Both the position numbers and the translations under genes were made by a program. A stretch of 6,192 nucleotides of DNA from an uncultured Ruminococcus sp. (GTDB lineage Bacteria; Bacillota; Clostridia; Oscillospirales; Acutalibacteraceae). Each line of letters opens with the position of its first letter. The stretch's first letter is position 1. Positions 1 through 4,957 of the stretch are shown piece after piece. The stretch lies in NCBI GenBank assembly GCA_902766305.1, contig CACXDE010000043.1, positions 1 to 6,192 of the forward strand, written 5' to 3'. The notes under the pieces were generated by a model. The model was not told the origin of the DNA, did no database searches, and worked only from the letters and a program-made list of their open reading frames with translations.

Positions 1-216
1 CTCTGCGACCTTTCTATGCTGAGCTTCTATCTTCGGCATATATGTCTTGCCCTGGAATATCTCGCAGGATGTTTCCTTGTCGGTGACAACACGGACATAG
101 CCAATATGTTCAATATAACTGAAGCTCTGGTCGTCATAATTTTCCATACATTTCTGAAAAAGATAATTAAGCCTCTCCTGCTCGGATGTAAAATTAATCG
201 AATTATTTTTACGCAT
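1..216 (-). CDS. N-terminal part of an unidentified protein, cut by the left window edge
   Basis: The reverse strand reads open for 72 codons from an ATG at 216-214 to the window edge, so only the N-terminus is visible. It begins MRKNNSINFTSEQERL. A TAG lies in frame three codons before the ATG, which fixes the start, and GGAG (228-231) sits 11 bases upstream, slightly far but usable. The visible part is hydrophilic and mixed charged, with no signal peptide or membrane segment; a stretch around residues 36-58 (IEHIGYVRVV, then CEIFQGKTYM) looks like a small beta-rich fold. I do not recognise the family. It lies 32 bases after the stop of the rRNA methyltransferase gene on the same strand, so co-transcription is likely. 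The plus-strand reading frame over this stretch is a shadow of it. Confidence 0.72.
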   Translation of the reverse strand, partial: MRKNNSINFTSEQERLNYLFQKCMENYDDQSFSYIEHIGYVRVVTDKETSCEIFQGKTYMPKIEAQHRKVAE

Positions 217-248
217 AATAAACTATACTCCGTTTAATAATCATTTTT

Positions 249-1583
249 TTATCTTTCTCTGAGTCCCTTCGGATATTTGTTTTTAAGTCTTCCGCCGCTG
301 CATTTTCCGAAACCAACGGCCATTCCCTCAACCGCAACAGCTGTATATCCGTTTTCTCCGTCACATTCTGTTTCCATACCGGACAAAAACTGCATTGTTC
401 GCGGATCATCAAGTCTGAGATTCATTACCCTTCTGAACTCTGACGGCTTGCCTGTCACGAAAAGCGAATGCGCCGGTTCGACACGGTCCTTTACTATATC
501 GCCGGCGTAAACGCCGAAACGCATTACCGGCAGCCTTTCCGGCAGCTGTATACCTGCTGGACGAAGGTAAATACTGTTTCCTGTTATTACTGTTTCCATA
601 TCGGGACGTTTAACAAAAATATCATCAAGAAATTTCTCTGCTATCTTCATTTTGTTCTTATCCGGTTTCATCTGTGAGGGCTGTCTGAAAGGGCTGCGGG
701 GCTGATCTCCCTTTTTACGGAATTTAGCCGCAAAATGTCCCTCACCGCCCTCAAGAGGAGTAATCCTTACTGCATTTTGGAGTTCTGTTTCCCGGCCGAA
801 TGACCTTTCAATATCACAGGCTTCCATTTCAGGACAGCTTTCCAAAAACCGTTTCACTGTCATTTCATTTTCTTCCTCAGAAAATGTGCAGGTAGAGTAT
901 ACCAATGTTCCGCCCGGTCCGAGTGCCCTGACAGCAGACAAAAGTATTGCAAGCTGTCTGTTTGCGCATGATACAACATGTTCCCTGCTCCACTGCAAAG
1001 CAGCGTCAGGATTTTTTCTGAACATTCCCTCACCTGAGCACGGCGCGTCAACAAGCACCTTATCAAACGCTCCTTCAATTTTCGGACACAGATCATCAGG
1101 AAAGCCGAACGACACAACACCGTTTCGTATTCCCATTCTTTCATGGTTTGACAGCAGGATATTCGCACGGCTCTTTACAGGCTCGTTTGACCAGATCAGA
1201 CCCGTTTTGCCGAGAATAGACGCTATCTGAGCAGACTTTCCTCCGGGCGCTGCGCAAAGATCGAGGACATAATCGCCCTTCTTAACGTCCAGCAGCTCTA
1301 CAGCTGAGGACGCTGACGGCTCCTGTACATAAAATGCGCCTGCATGATGAAGAGGTGAAGAACCTATACCGCTGACATCCGCCGGTATATAATATCCGTC
1401 TTTATAGAACGGTGATTTTTTCGTTTCAAAATTCAAAAGCGGCAAAAGCTTTTCCGGATCAGCTTTAAGCCTGTTAATACTTATGCCCCTGAAAGGCGGC
1501 ATGGAAAAGCTTTCAAAATAAGCTCTGCTGTCTTCCTTTAATATTTTTTCAATTTCTTCAATATAATCCTGTTTAAATTCCAT
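249..1583 (-). CDS. rsmF: RsmF-like 16S rRNA (cytosine-5) methyltransferase, NOL1/NOP2/Sun family
   Basis: This 444-residue protein should be a cytosolic SAM-dependent enzyme that makes 5-methylcytosine in rRNA; E. coli RsmF modifies C1407 of 16S rRNA, but the exact site here is not deducible. The order of parts is typical: an N-terminal RNA-binding segment (about 1-80), FYVQEPS at 84-90, the SAM-binding loop DLCAAPGGK at 108-116, the motif DAPCSGEGMFRK at 179-190 with C182 (the cysteine that assists product release), and STCTFSEEEN at 230-239 with C232 as the catalytic nucleophile. Residues from about 315 to the end resemble the RsmF C-terminal domains, finishing with the YPKGLR signature at 437-442. 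Both catalytic cysteines are present and the length is normal, so it looks functional. GGAG lies 13 bases before the ATG. It is divergent from the small gene at 1704 and is followed on the same strand by the partial gene at 1-216. Assignment to the family is firm; the precise paralogue is less so. Confidence 0.93.
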   Translation of the reverse strand: MEFKQDYIEEIEKILKEDSRAYFESFSMPPFRGISINRLKADPEKLLPLLNFETKKSPFYKDGYYIPADVSGIGSSPLHHAGAFYVQEPSASSAVELLDVKKGDYVLDLCAAPGGKSAQIASILGKTGLIWSNEPVKSRANILLSNHERMGIRNGVVSFGFPDDLCPKIEGAFDKVLVDAPCSGEGMFRKNPDAALQWSREHVVSCANRQLAILLSAVRALGPGGTLVYSTCTFSEEENEMTVKRFLESCPEMEACDIERSFGRETELQNAVRITPLEGGEGHFAAKFRKKGDQPRSPFRQPSQMKPDKNKMKIAEKFLDDIFVKRPDMETVITGNSIYLRPAGIQLPERLPVMRFGVYAGDIVKDRVEPAHSLFVTGKPSEFRRVMNLRLDDPRTMQFLSGMETECDGENGYTAVAVEGMAVGFGKCSGGRLKNKYPKGLRER

Positions 1584-1616
1584 TTTTATTATCCGACTCC
1601 ATTTTTAATTTGTAAT

Positions 1617-1645
1617 GTATATTTCGTCTGCCTTCGGAAATACTA
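1617..1645 (+). promoter_or_regulatory. Possible forespore-type (sigma F/G) promoter for the small cysteine-repeat gene
   Basis: GTATA (1617-1621) and GGAAATACTA (1636-1645), 14 bases apart, match my recollection of the B. subtilis sigma F pattern (GYWTA, about 15 bases, GGNRANANTW) at every defined position, with a spacer one base short. The same stretch reads as a near match to sigma G (GTATA, 17 bases, AATACTA; one mismatch and one base short). No good sigma-A promoter is visible on this strand between 1584 and 1703. The implied start near 1652 gives a leader of about 50 bases before the ATG at 1704. A chance match in AT-rich sequence is quite possible. Confidence 0.3.
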
Positions 1646-1691
1646 CTTTCGGAACGCTTTTAAACCAGCATTCCAAAAATTGTTCAGGAAC

Positions 1692-1696
1692 AGGAG
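1692..1696 (+). promoter_or_regulatory. Ribosome binding site of the small cysteine-repeat gene
   Basis: AGGAG stands 7 bases before the ATG at 1704. This optimal sequence and spacing on the plus strand, between minus-strand genes, is the main evidence that the 39-codon frame is translated. Confidence 0.7.
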
Positions 1697-1703
1697 TATT
1701 ATC

Positions 1704-1823
1704 ATGAGCAAGAACAAAACAAAAAAGGACACACAGAACTGCCGCAACGGCAGCTATGAAAACTGCGATCACAAGTCTTCACAGAACTGCGACCACAAAT
1801 CAGCTGAAAACTGTGACCGCTGA
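1704..1823 (+). CDS. 39-residue cysteine-rich octapeptide-repeat microprotein, function unknown
   Basis: ATG to TGA encodes 39 residues. The N-terminus is MSKNKTKKDT (lysine-rich), followed by repeats with cysteines at 13, 21, 29 and 37, exactly eight apart. Each cysteine follows Asn (NC), and the two best copies read NCDHKSSQ and NCDHKSAE; the first is degenerate (NCRNGSYE) and the last is cut after NCDR. There is no signal peptide, no hydrophobic stretch and no aromatic residue except Y18, so the peptide is probably unstructured unless a metal or disulfides organise it; the four Cys and two His could bind metal, which is inference. An AGGAG at ideal spacing precedes it. It runs opposite to both neighbours, 120 bases divergent from the rRNA methyltransferase and stopping only 13 bases before the end of cdd. 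Short Asn/Lys-rich, sometimes Cys-containing peptides are familiar as hypothetical proteins in Clostridia, but I cannot name a family. Automatic annotation easily misses a gene this short. Confidence 0.68.
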   Translation: MSKNKTKKDTQNCRNGSYENCDHKSSQNCDHKSAENCDR

Positions 1824-1836
1824 ATAAACGGCATTG

Positions 1837-2265
1837 TCACAGAGTTGTGCCGAAAAGCATAAATGCACCCGGCATAAGTGTTGACAAGGTATAGGTCTGG
1901 TAATCATCGGGCGATGCTGCGGTGATTATTTTAAAATCGCCTGTACAGAACTCAGTCATGAACTGCCGGCACATCCCGCAGGGCATACAATATTTGTCTC
2001 CTGCAAGGGGATTAACGGTTTTCGTGCTTGTTATGCAAATAGCGGTAAACTTCCTGTGACCTTTGCTTACAGCAGCAGCAAAAGCACTTCTCTCAGCACA
2101 GACGCCGACCGGAAAAGAGCTGTTCTCAACATTAACTCCAGTAAAAACAGTTCCGTCTTCTGTCAGAAGTGCTGCGCCTACATAATAGCCTGAATAAGGC
2201 GCATACGCATTTTTCTTCGCCTCAAAGGCTGAATCTATCAGATTTTTTATTTCCTGTTCATTCAT
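1837..2265 (-). CDS. cdd: Cytidine deaminase
   Basis: This cytosolic zinc enzyme converts cytidine and deoxycytidine to uridine and deoxyuridine in pyrimidine salvage. At 142 residues it matches the small homotetrameric class. The substrate-binding segment FTGVNVENSS is at 41-50 (N45 and E47 contact the ribose in characterised homologues). The zinc site is complete: C56 in CAE with the proton-shuttle E58, then PCGMCRQ at 95-101 supplying C96 and C99. The N-terminal AYAPYSGYYVGAAL segment is also characteristic. The start is supported by AGG 8 bases before the ATG. It lies 92 bases after trxA, beyond that gene's terminator, so it is either expressed by readthrough or from a weak promoter that I cannot identify. 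No terminator is visible after its stop; transcripts would run into the antisense of the small gene at 1704-1823. Confidence 0.96.
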   Translation of the reverse strand: MNEQEIKNLIDSAFEAKKNAYAPYSGYYVGAALLTEDGTVFTGVNVENSSFPVGVCAERSAFAAAVSKGHRKFTAICITSTKTVNPLAGDKYCMPCGMCRQFMTEFCTGDFKIITAASPDDYQTYTLSTLMPGAFMLFGTTL

Positions 2266-2285
2266 TATACTAACCTCATTTATCT

Positions 2286-2323
2286 AAAACAATGTCCTTT
2301 GCCGATATCTTCCGACAAAGGAC
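2286..2323 (-). terminator. Intrinsic terminator after trxA
   Basis: Read on the minus strand, GTCCTTTG and CAAAGGAC form a perfect 8-bp stem (outer ends 2323 and 2294), extended inward by TCGG/TCGG pairing (two Watson-Crick and two G-U pairs) around an AAGATA loop. The run TTGTTTT (2292-2286) follows one base later. The stem is moderately GC-poor and the T tract is interrupted by G, so termination may be partial, which would let cdd receive some operon transcript. Confidence 0.72.
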
Positions 2324-2357
2324 ACAACTTCCGAACAGCCGTCCAAAGGACAACCAT

Positions 2358-2663
2358 TCAGCCTATCATCTTTTCAATTGATGCCTTAGGTACTACGCCT
2401 ATGGACGCATCGACACTTTTGCCGTCCTTGAAAAGCACCAGCATAGGAATGCTTTGTACACCAAACTTAATTGCAAGCTCGCCCTGCTGATCTACATTGA
2501 CCTTGCCGACCTTTATTTCGGGATGCTCCTCAGCGATCTCATCGACAACGGGTGAAAGCATACGGCACGGACCGCACCATGCTGCCCAGAAGTCAATAAG
2601 AACCGGTTTGTCAGATCTGAGTACTTCTTTTTCAAAATTCTGTGATGTGATCTCGATTGTCAT
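2358..2663 (-). CDS. trxA: Thioredoxin
   Basis: This is a 101-residue cytosolic thiol-disulfide oxidoreductase that reduces protein disulfides and is itself recycled by a thioredoxin reductase not present in this window. The active site WCGPC is at 29-33 in the usual FWAAWCGPCR context, the cis-proline motif SIPM is at 71-74 (P73), and DFW and KVNVDQ occupy their usual places. Length is slightly short but typical for compact bacterial thioredoxins, and nothing essential is missing. AGGAGA (2671-2676) lies 7 bases before the ATG, a strong ribosome binding site. It is the last gene of the run from tRNA-Ala, 43 bases after the membrane protein gene, with a terminator right behind it. Confidence 0.97.
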   Translation of the reverse strand: MTIEITSQNFEKEVLRSDKPVLIDFWAAWCGPCRMLSPVVDEIAEEHPEIKVGKVNVDQQGELAIKFGVQSIPMLVLFKDGKSVDASIGVVPKASIEKMIG

Positions 2664-2706
2664 AAAAAACTCTCCTTACCAATTCAAAGCCAATAAACGG
2701 ATATTC

Positions 2707-3723
2707 TTACTTTTTATGTTTTTTCTTTTTGCTTTTAGTTTTTTCTTCCGCCTCTTTAATGCGTTCCTCTTTCTTTATAGTTTCATTGAGAGTTACACTT
2801 TTTGAGTTTATCAGAGCCTTTACAAAATGAGGATGCTTTTCGGTAAATTCCGCCTCACATTCCGGATGACTGACAATATAATCCTCCTGCTGCTTGGCAT
2901 ATATTCCTGCCGCACTAAGACAGAAAAGCACGATGTATGTGAACACCGACAAAACAGCACCAATACCTATAGACGGATACACCACCACAAATATTATTCC
3001 TATGCAGACTATAGCTGAAATAACGGCATATATGTTTTTGAGATGACCCTTTTTGGCGAACGTAGCGATAAACACTCCGGCAACAGGCATAAGAACAAAA
3101 ACATACATTACAAAGCCCGAAATAATTATACTGCTCATCTCATCCTTGGGAACATCGTTAAGCATACCGCCCAGCACGATCTGCAAAGCCGACTGCGACA
3201 CCGTAACAAGCGCACACAGCTTATGCTGTGCAACAAGGGTAGCATTATTTACTGCTTTTATAGTATCAGCCGTATATGCAAGTCTGTCAAGTCCCTTTGA
3301 CTTTTCTATCAGAGAAAAAATACGCTTTGTATCAATACCATTTGCAACATGATATTTCCAGTTAAACGAAGCTGACGGCAAAGCCATAGAATCCTCATAT
3401 TTTTCCGTTTTGTTTCCGGAGGGTTTGAGAGAGTTCAGCGCTTCTTCCAGATCGTCAGCCGCCTTATCTATTTCCTGCTGAGAAGCATAAGTCATGCTTG
3501 CCGCAGACAGATCCATTCCGATGCTGAGATCATCCTTGATATACAGGGTAGTAGTGACAAGAGGATACGTGAGAAAATATATTGCCAGTACATACACCCA
3601 TATCATACATATACGTATAATATTTGAAGGCGTCTGCAAAAGCTTTTTTCTCTTTTTTCTGCGGACATCTGAGGAAGGCTTCTGAGGATCGCTCATATTA
3701 GGGAATTTCTTTTCTTTTTCCAT
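2707..3723 (-). CDS. Four-helix membrane protein with charged tails, function unknown
   Basis: I do not recognise this protein. From ATG 3729 it is 340 residues, but an ATG two codons later (3723) is the likelier start, because AAAGG (3732-3736) is 2 bases from the first and 8 from the second. Numbered from the longer form, a basic cytosolic N-tail (KKRKK at 25-29) leads into a membrane helix at about 36-58, then an apparent external domain (63-199, partly helical, with a hydrophobic region at 164-190), and three further helices at about 200-223, 232-250 and 254-277. The C-tail is cytosolic, highly charged and ends KKKKHKK. By the positive-inside rule both ends are inside. The two cysteines in helices (241, 270) and the absence of catalytic-looking motifs suggest a structural or regulatory role, but that is a guess. 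It begins 19 bases after the ppa stop and precedes trxA by 43 bases, so it is almost certainly in their operon. Confidence 0.85.
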   Translation of the reverse strand: MEKEKKFPNMSDPQKPSSDVRRKKRKKLLQTPSNIIRICMIWVYVLAIYFLTYPLVTTTLYIKDDLSIGMDLSAASMTYASQQEIDKAADDLEEALNSLKPSGNKTEKYEDSMALPSASFNWKYHVANGIDTKRIFSLIEKSKGLDRLAYTADTIKAVNNATLVAQHKLCALVTVSQSALQIVLGGMLNDVPKDEMSSIIISGFVMYVFVLMPVAGVFIATFAKKGHLKNIYAVISAIVCIGIIFVVVYPSIGIGAVLSVFTYIVLFCLSAAGIYAKQQEDYIVSHPECEAEFTEKHPHFVKALINSKSVTLNETIKKEERIKEAEEKTKSKKKKHKK

Positions 3724-3731
3724 TTCCATGA

Positions 3732-3736
3732 CCTTT
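3732..3736 (-). promoter_or_regulatory. Ribosome binding site that decides the start of the membrane protein
   Basis: AAAGG on the minus strand is 2 bases from the ATG at 3729 and 8 bases from the in-frame ATG at 3723. The second spacing is functional and the first is too short, favouring a protein two residues shorter than the longest reading. It lies between the ppa stop and this gene. Confidence 0.5.
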
Positions 3737-3742
3737 CAGCAA

Positions 3743-4279
3743 TCAGATATTGCCGAATTTTTCCTTATAATTATCTATAGCTTCCTGTATTATGCCAATC
3801 GCCTCGTCACGGCCCCTCACTTCATCCACAACAGTCTCCTTATTTTCAAGCGCCTTATATACTGAGAAGAAATGTATCATCTCATCAAAGATATGCTTAG
3901 GCAGCTCATGGATATCTGTGTATGAATTGTATGTGGGATCATCAAACGGAATAGCAATAACCTTATAGTCATTTCTGCCGTTGTCGAGCATTGTAATATA
4001 TCCTATAGGGTAGCACTGTATCAGAGTCATAGGATAGATAGTTTCCGAACAAAGGACAAGTACATCCAGCGGATCAAGATCATCAGCATATGTACGGGGT
4101 ATAAAACCGTAGTTTGCCGGATAGTGAGTAGACGTATACAGGATTCTGTCAAGCTTGAGGAAACCTGTCTGCTTGTCCATTTCATATTTTGCCTTGCTTC
4201 CCTTAGGAATTTCGATAACACACATAAAGTTATCGGGATTCACTCTTGACGAATCCATATCGTGCCATATATTCTGCAT
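3743..4279 (-). CDS. ppa: Family I inorganic pyrophosphatase
   Basis: This soluble Mg2+-dependent enzyme hydrolyses pyrophosphate to two phosphates, pulling forward nucleic acid, tRNA-charging and activation reactions. At 178 residues it is the usual bacterial size. The family signature DDLDPLDV is at 66-73, giving metal ligands D67, D69 and D72 (E. coli D65, D67, D70). E23 and K31 near the N-terminus, R45, Y57 in NYGF, D99, D104 and K106, and Y141-K142 in HFFSVYK also line up with active-site residues known in E. coli PpaA-type enzymes. No key residue is missing. CTCTCCT on the plus strand (4287-4293), that is AGGAGAG, sits 7 bases before the ATG. The gene starts 38 bases after tRNA-Ala, with no room for a separate promoter, so it is probably transcribed with the tRNA and then cleaved. 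Family II (DHH) pyrophosphatases, common in other Firmicutes, are unrelated to it. Confidence 0.96.
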   Translation of the reverse strand: MQNIWHDMDSSRVNPDNFMCVIEIPKGSKAKYEMDKQTGFLKLDRILYTSTHYPANYGFIPRTYADDLDPLDVLVLCSETIYPMTLIQCYPIGYITMLDNGRNDYKVIAIPFDDPTYNSYTDIHELPKHIFDEMIHFFSVYKALENKETVVDEVRGRDEAIGIIQEAIDNYKEKFGNI

Positions 4280-4317
4280 AAATTAACTCTCCTTAATTAT
4301 TAGATTTTAAAAAAACA

Positions 4318-4390
4318 TGGAGATAAGGGGAATCGAACCCCTGACCTTATGAATGCGAACCATACGCTCTACCATCTGAGCTATACCCCC
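4318..4390 (-). tRNA. tRNA-Ala, anticodon CGC
   Basis: The 73-base minus-strand sequence folds into a complete cloverleaf and fits standard numbering with no insertion: acceptor GGGGGTA pairing TATCTCC (two G-U pairs), D stem GCTC/GAGC, anticodon stem TATGG/TCATA, T stem AGGGG/CCCCT and T loop TTCGATT. The loop TTCGCAT places CGC at 34-36 (plus-strand 4355-4357), reading the alanine codon GCG. The G3-U70 pair and A73 are the established alanine identity elements and confirm the assignment independently of the anticodon. The CCA end is not encoded. The anticodon stem is weak, closing with a G-U pair at 31-39. Seven T residues begin three bases after the tRNA end, and ppa follows. Confidence 0.95.
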
Positions 4391-4417
4391 ATAAACTTCC
4401 CGGACACTATACTGTAC

Positions 4418-4446
4418 ATTATACAACATTATTTTGTTTTTTTCAA
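4418..4446 (-). promoter_or_regulatory. Sigma-A promoter of the tRNA-Ala/ppa operon
   Basis: On the minus strand TTGAAA (4446-4441) and a perfect TATAAT (4423-4418) are separated by exactly 17 bases. The expected start near 4411 gives a leader of about 20 bases before the tRNA. It is the only strong promoter seen ahead of tRNA, ppa, the membrane protein and trxA, and points away from the promoter at 4590. Confidence 0.85.
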
Positions 4447-4589
4447 TAGTTTTTCAGTCAACCAGCGTAATGCAGGACCCTTTATTTTTAATTTTTTTAT
4501 ACAAACTCCAATAATAATATGATTCAGACAGTATCATAATAATTTCATGCAGCTATAAAAACAAATAATTATCAATGTAATATTAGTTC
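4447..4589. other. AT-rich spacer between two divergent promoters
   Basis: There is no gene here on either strand. It separates the leftward tRNA promoter from the rightward promoter at 4590. The only structure seen is an imperfect inverted repeat centred near 4528: TATGAT (4518-4523) and ATCATA (4533-4538) with a nine-base loop, extending outward with a few mismatches in AATAAT-type sequence. It could be an operator but is also easy to get by chance in such AT-rich DNA. Confidence 0.6.
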
Positions 4590-4618
4590 TTGAAGTCAGC
4601 AAAGAATAATAGTATAAT
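4590..4618 (+). promoter_or_regulatory. Sigma-A promoter reading toward the SEDS gene
   Basis: TTGAAG (4590-4595) and a perfect TATAAT (4613-4618) are 17 bases apart, with transcription expected from about 4625. The first gene downstream is the SEDS glycosyltransferase at 4958, so the transcript would carry a leader of about 330 bases made largely of repeats. I see no closer promoter of similar quality. Confidence 0.75.
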
Positions 4619-4643
4619 ATACCTATGTAACCGTTCAGAGATC

Positions 4644-4675
4644 AGTTGTAAGTTATCAGTTATAAGTTATCAGTT
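4644..4675 (+). repeat. Tandem 14-mers carrying the left arm of a 19-bp inverted repeat
   Basis: Two copies of the unit AGTTRTAAGTTATC (4644-4657 and 4658-4671) stand head to tail, followed by a degenerate third beginning AGTTATCAG at 4672. The segment 4657-4675 is the exact reverse complement of 4876-4894. This marks the left side of the repeat block in the SEDS leader. Confidence 0.85.
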
Positions 4676-4765
4676 ATCAGCTGTAAGTCCAAAGTTCAAA
4701 GAAACTGGCTTACTAAATGAAATAAACTGACAATTTCCAACTGTCAACTGACGACTGTTAATAAA

Positions 4766-4790
4766 GATCCTTCGCTGCGCTCAGGATGAC
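4766..4790. repeat. Short palindromic dispersed-repeat core
   Basis: The stretch begins GATCCTTCGCTGCG and ends CTCAGGATGAC; ATCCT (4767-4771) pairs with AGGAT (4783-4787) around a GC-rich centre. I recall closely similar sequences scattered in non-coding DNA of many unrelated bacteria; this is from memory and was not checked. No T run follows, so it is not an obvious terminator. Confidence 0.55.
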
Positions 4791-4875
4791 AGTAAGGGTA
4801 AGGTTTTAGGAACAAAAAGAAGAAAAAGCCTGATACATCAAGCTCTGAACTCTGCACTCTTAGCTCTGAGCTTAA

Positions 4876-4894
4876 AACTGATAACTTATAACTG
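4876..4894 (-). repeat. Right arm of the 19-bp inverted repeat
   Basis: AACTGATAACTTATAACTG is the perfect reverse complement of 4657-4675. It is followed by AACTGTCAACT (overlapping its last five bases), which also occurs at 4739-4749. In RNA the two arms could close a long hairpin of about 200 bases in the leader of the SEDS gene. Confidence 0.85.
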
Positions 4895-4944
4895 TCAACT
4901 TTTAACTCTTAATTAAAAAGCAGACTAATGTAAAAAAAACTTCT

Positions 4945-4950
4945 GGAGGT
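4945..4950 (+). promoter_or_regulatory. Shine-Dalgarno that points to an ATA start codon
   Basis: GGAGGT is the strongest ribosome binding site in the window. Seven bases later is ATA at 4958, in frame with the SEDS protein. The in-frame GTG at 4949 overlaps this site and has none of its own; the first in-frame ATG (5009) is 58 bases beyond it with no purine-rich site nearby. A TAA at 4931 closes the frame upstream. Confidence 0.72.
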
Positions 4951-4957
4951 GGTATTT

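Larger units (their letters stand above)
4644..4915. mobile_element. MITE-like composite repeat block in the leader of the SEDS gene
   Basis: About 270 bases without coding capacity are bounded by inverted repeats: 4657-4675 is perfectly complementary to 4876-4894 (19 bp). Inside are the palindromic core at 4766-4790, an 11-bp direct repeat AACTGTCAACT (4739-4749 and 4890-4900), and AGCTCTGA twice (4841-4848, 4862-4869). Inverted ends, lack of a gene and repeat-type sequence fit a miniature non-autonomous element or several short repeats accreted together. I see no clear target-site duplication, and its true limits are uncertain. It separates a strong promoter from the gene it faces. Confidence 0.5.

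Noticed and set aside
860..1230. Open frames of about 100 codons on both strands over the methyltransferase gene
   Set aside because: They overlap the conserved SAM-binding region in other frames, lack ribosome binding sites and encode no recognisable protein.
1739..1753. CTGCCG-CAA-CGGCAG hairpin as a terminator for cdd on the minus strand
   Set aside because: The stem is only 6 bp and the T run follows 12 bases later, too far for an intrinsic terminator; it lies within the small gene's coding sequence.
1840..1895. TGCCG...CGGCA and GCAT/ATGC short palindromes near the end of cdd
   Set aside because: They are inside coding sequence, short, and have no T run on either strand, so they are probably incidental.
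2497..2805. Plus-strand frame of 102 codons with a hydrophobic phenylalanine-rich end
   Set aside because: It is antisense to trxA and to the lysine-rich tail of the membrane protein; antisense of AAA/AAG codons naturally gives Phe/Leu.
3043..3352. Plus-strand frames of 85 and 99 codons
   Set aside because: Antisense shadows of the membrane protein gene with no ribosome binding site.
4456..4461. TTGACT on the minus strand as an alternative -35 box for the tRNA operon
   Set aside because: No -10-like sequence is found 16-18 bases downstream; the TTGAAA/TATAAT pair at 4418-4446 is far better.
4644..4900. Regular repeats suggesting a CRISPR array
   Set aside because: The 14-mers are directly adjacent with no spacers, other repeats are of different sequence and irregular distance, and no cas gene is near.
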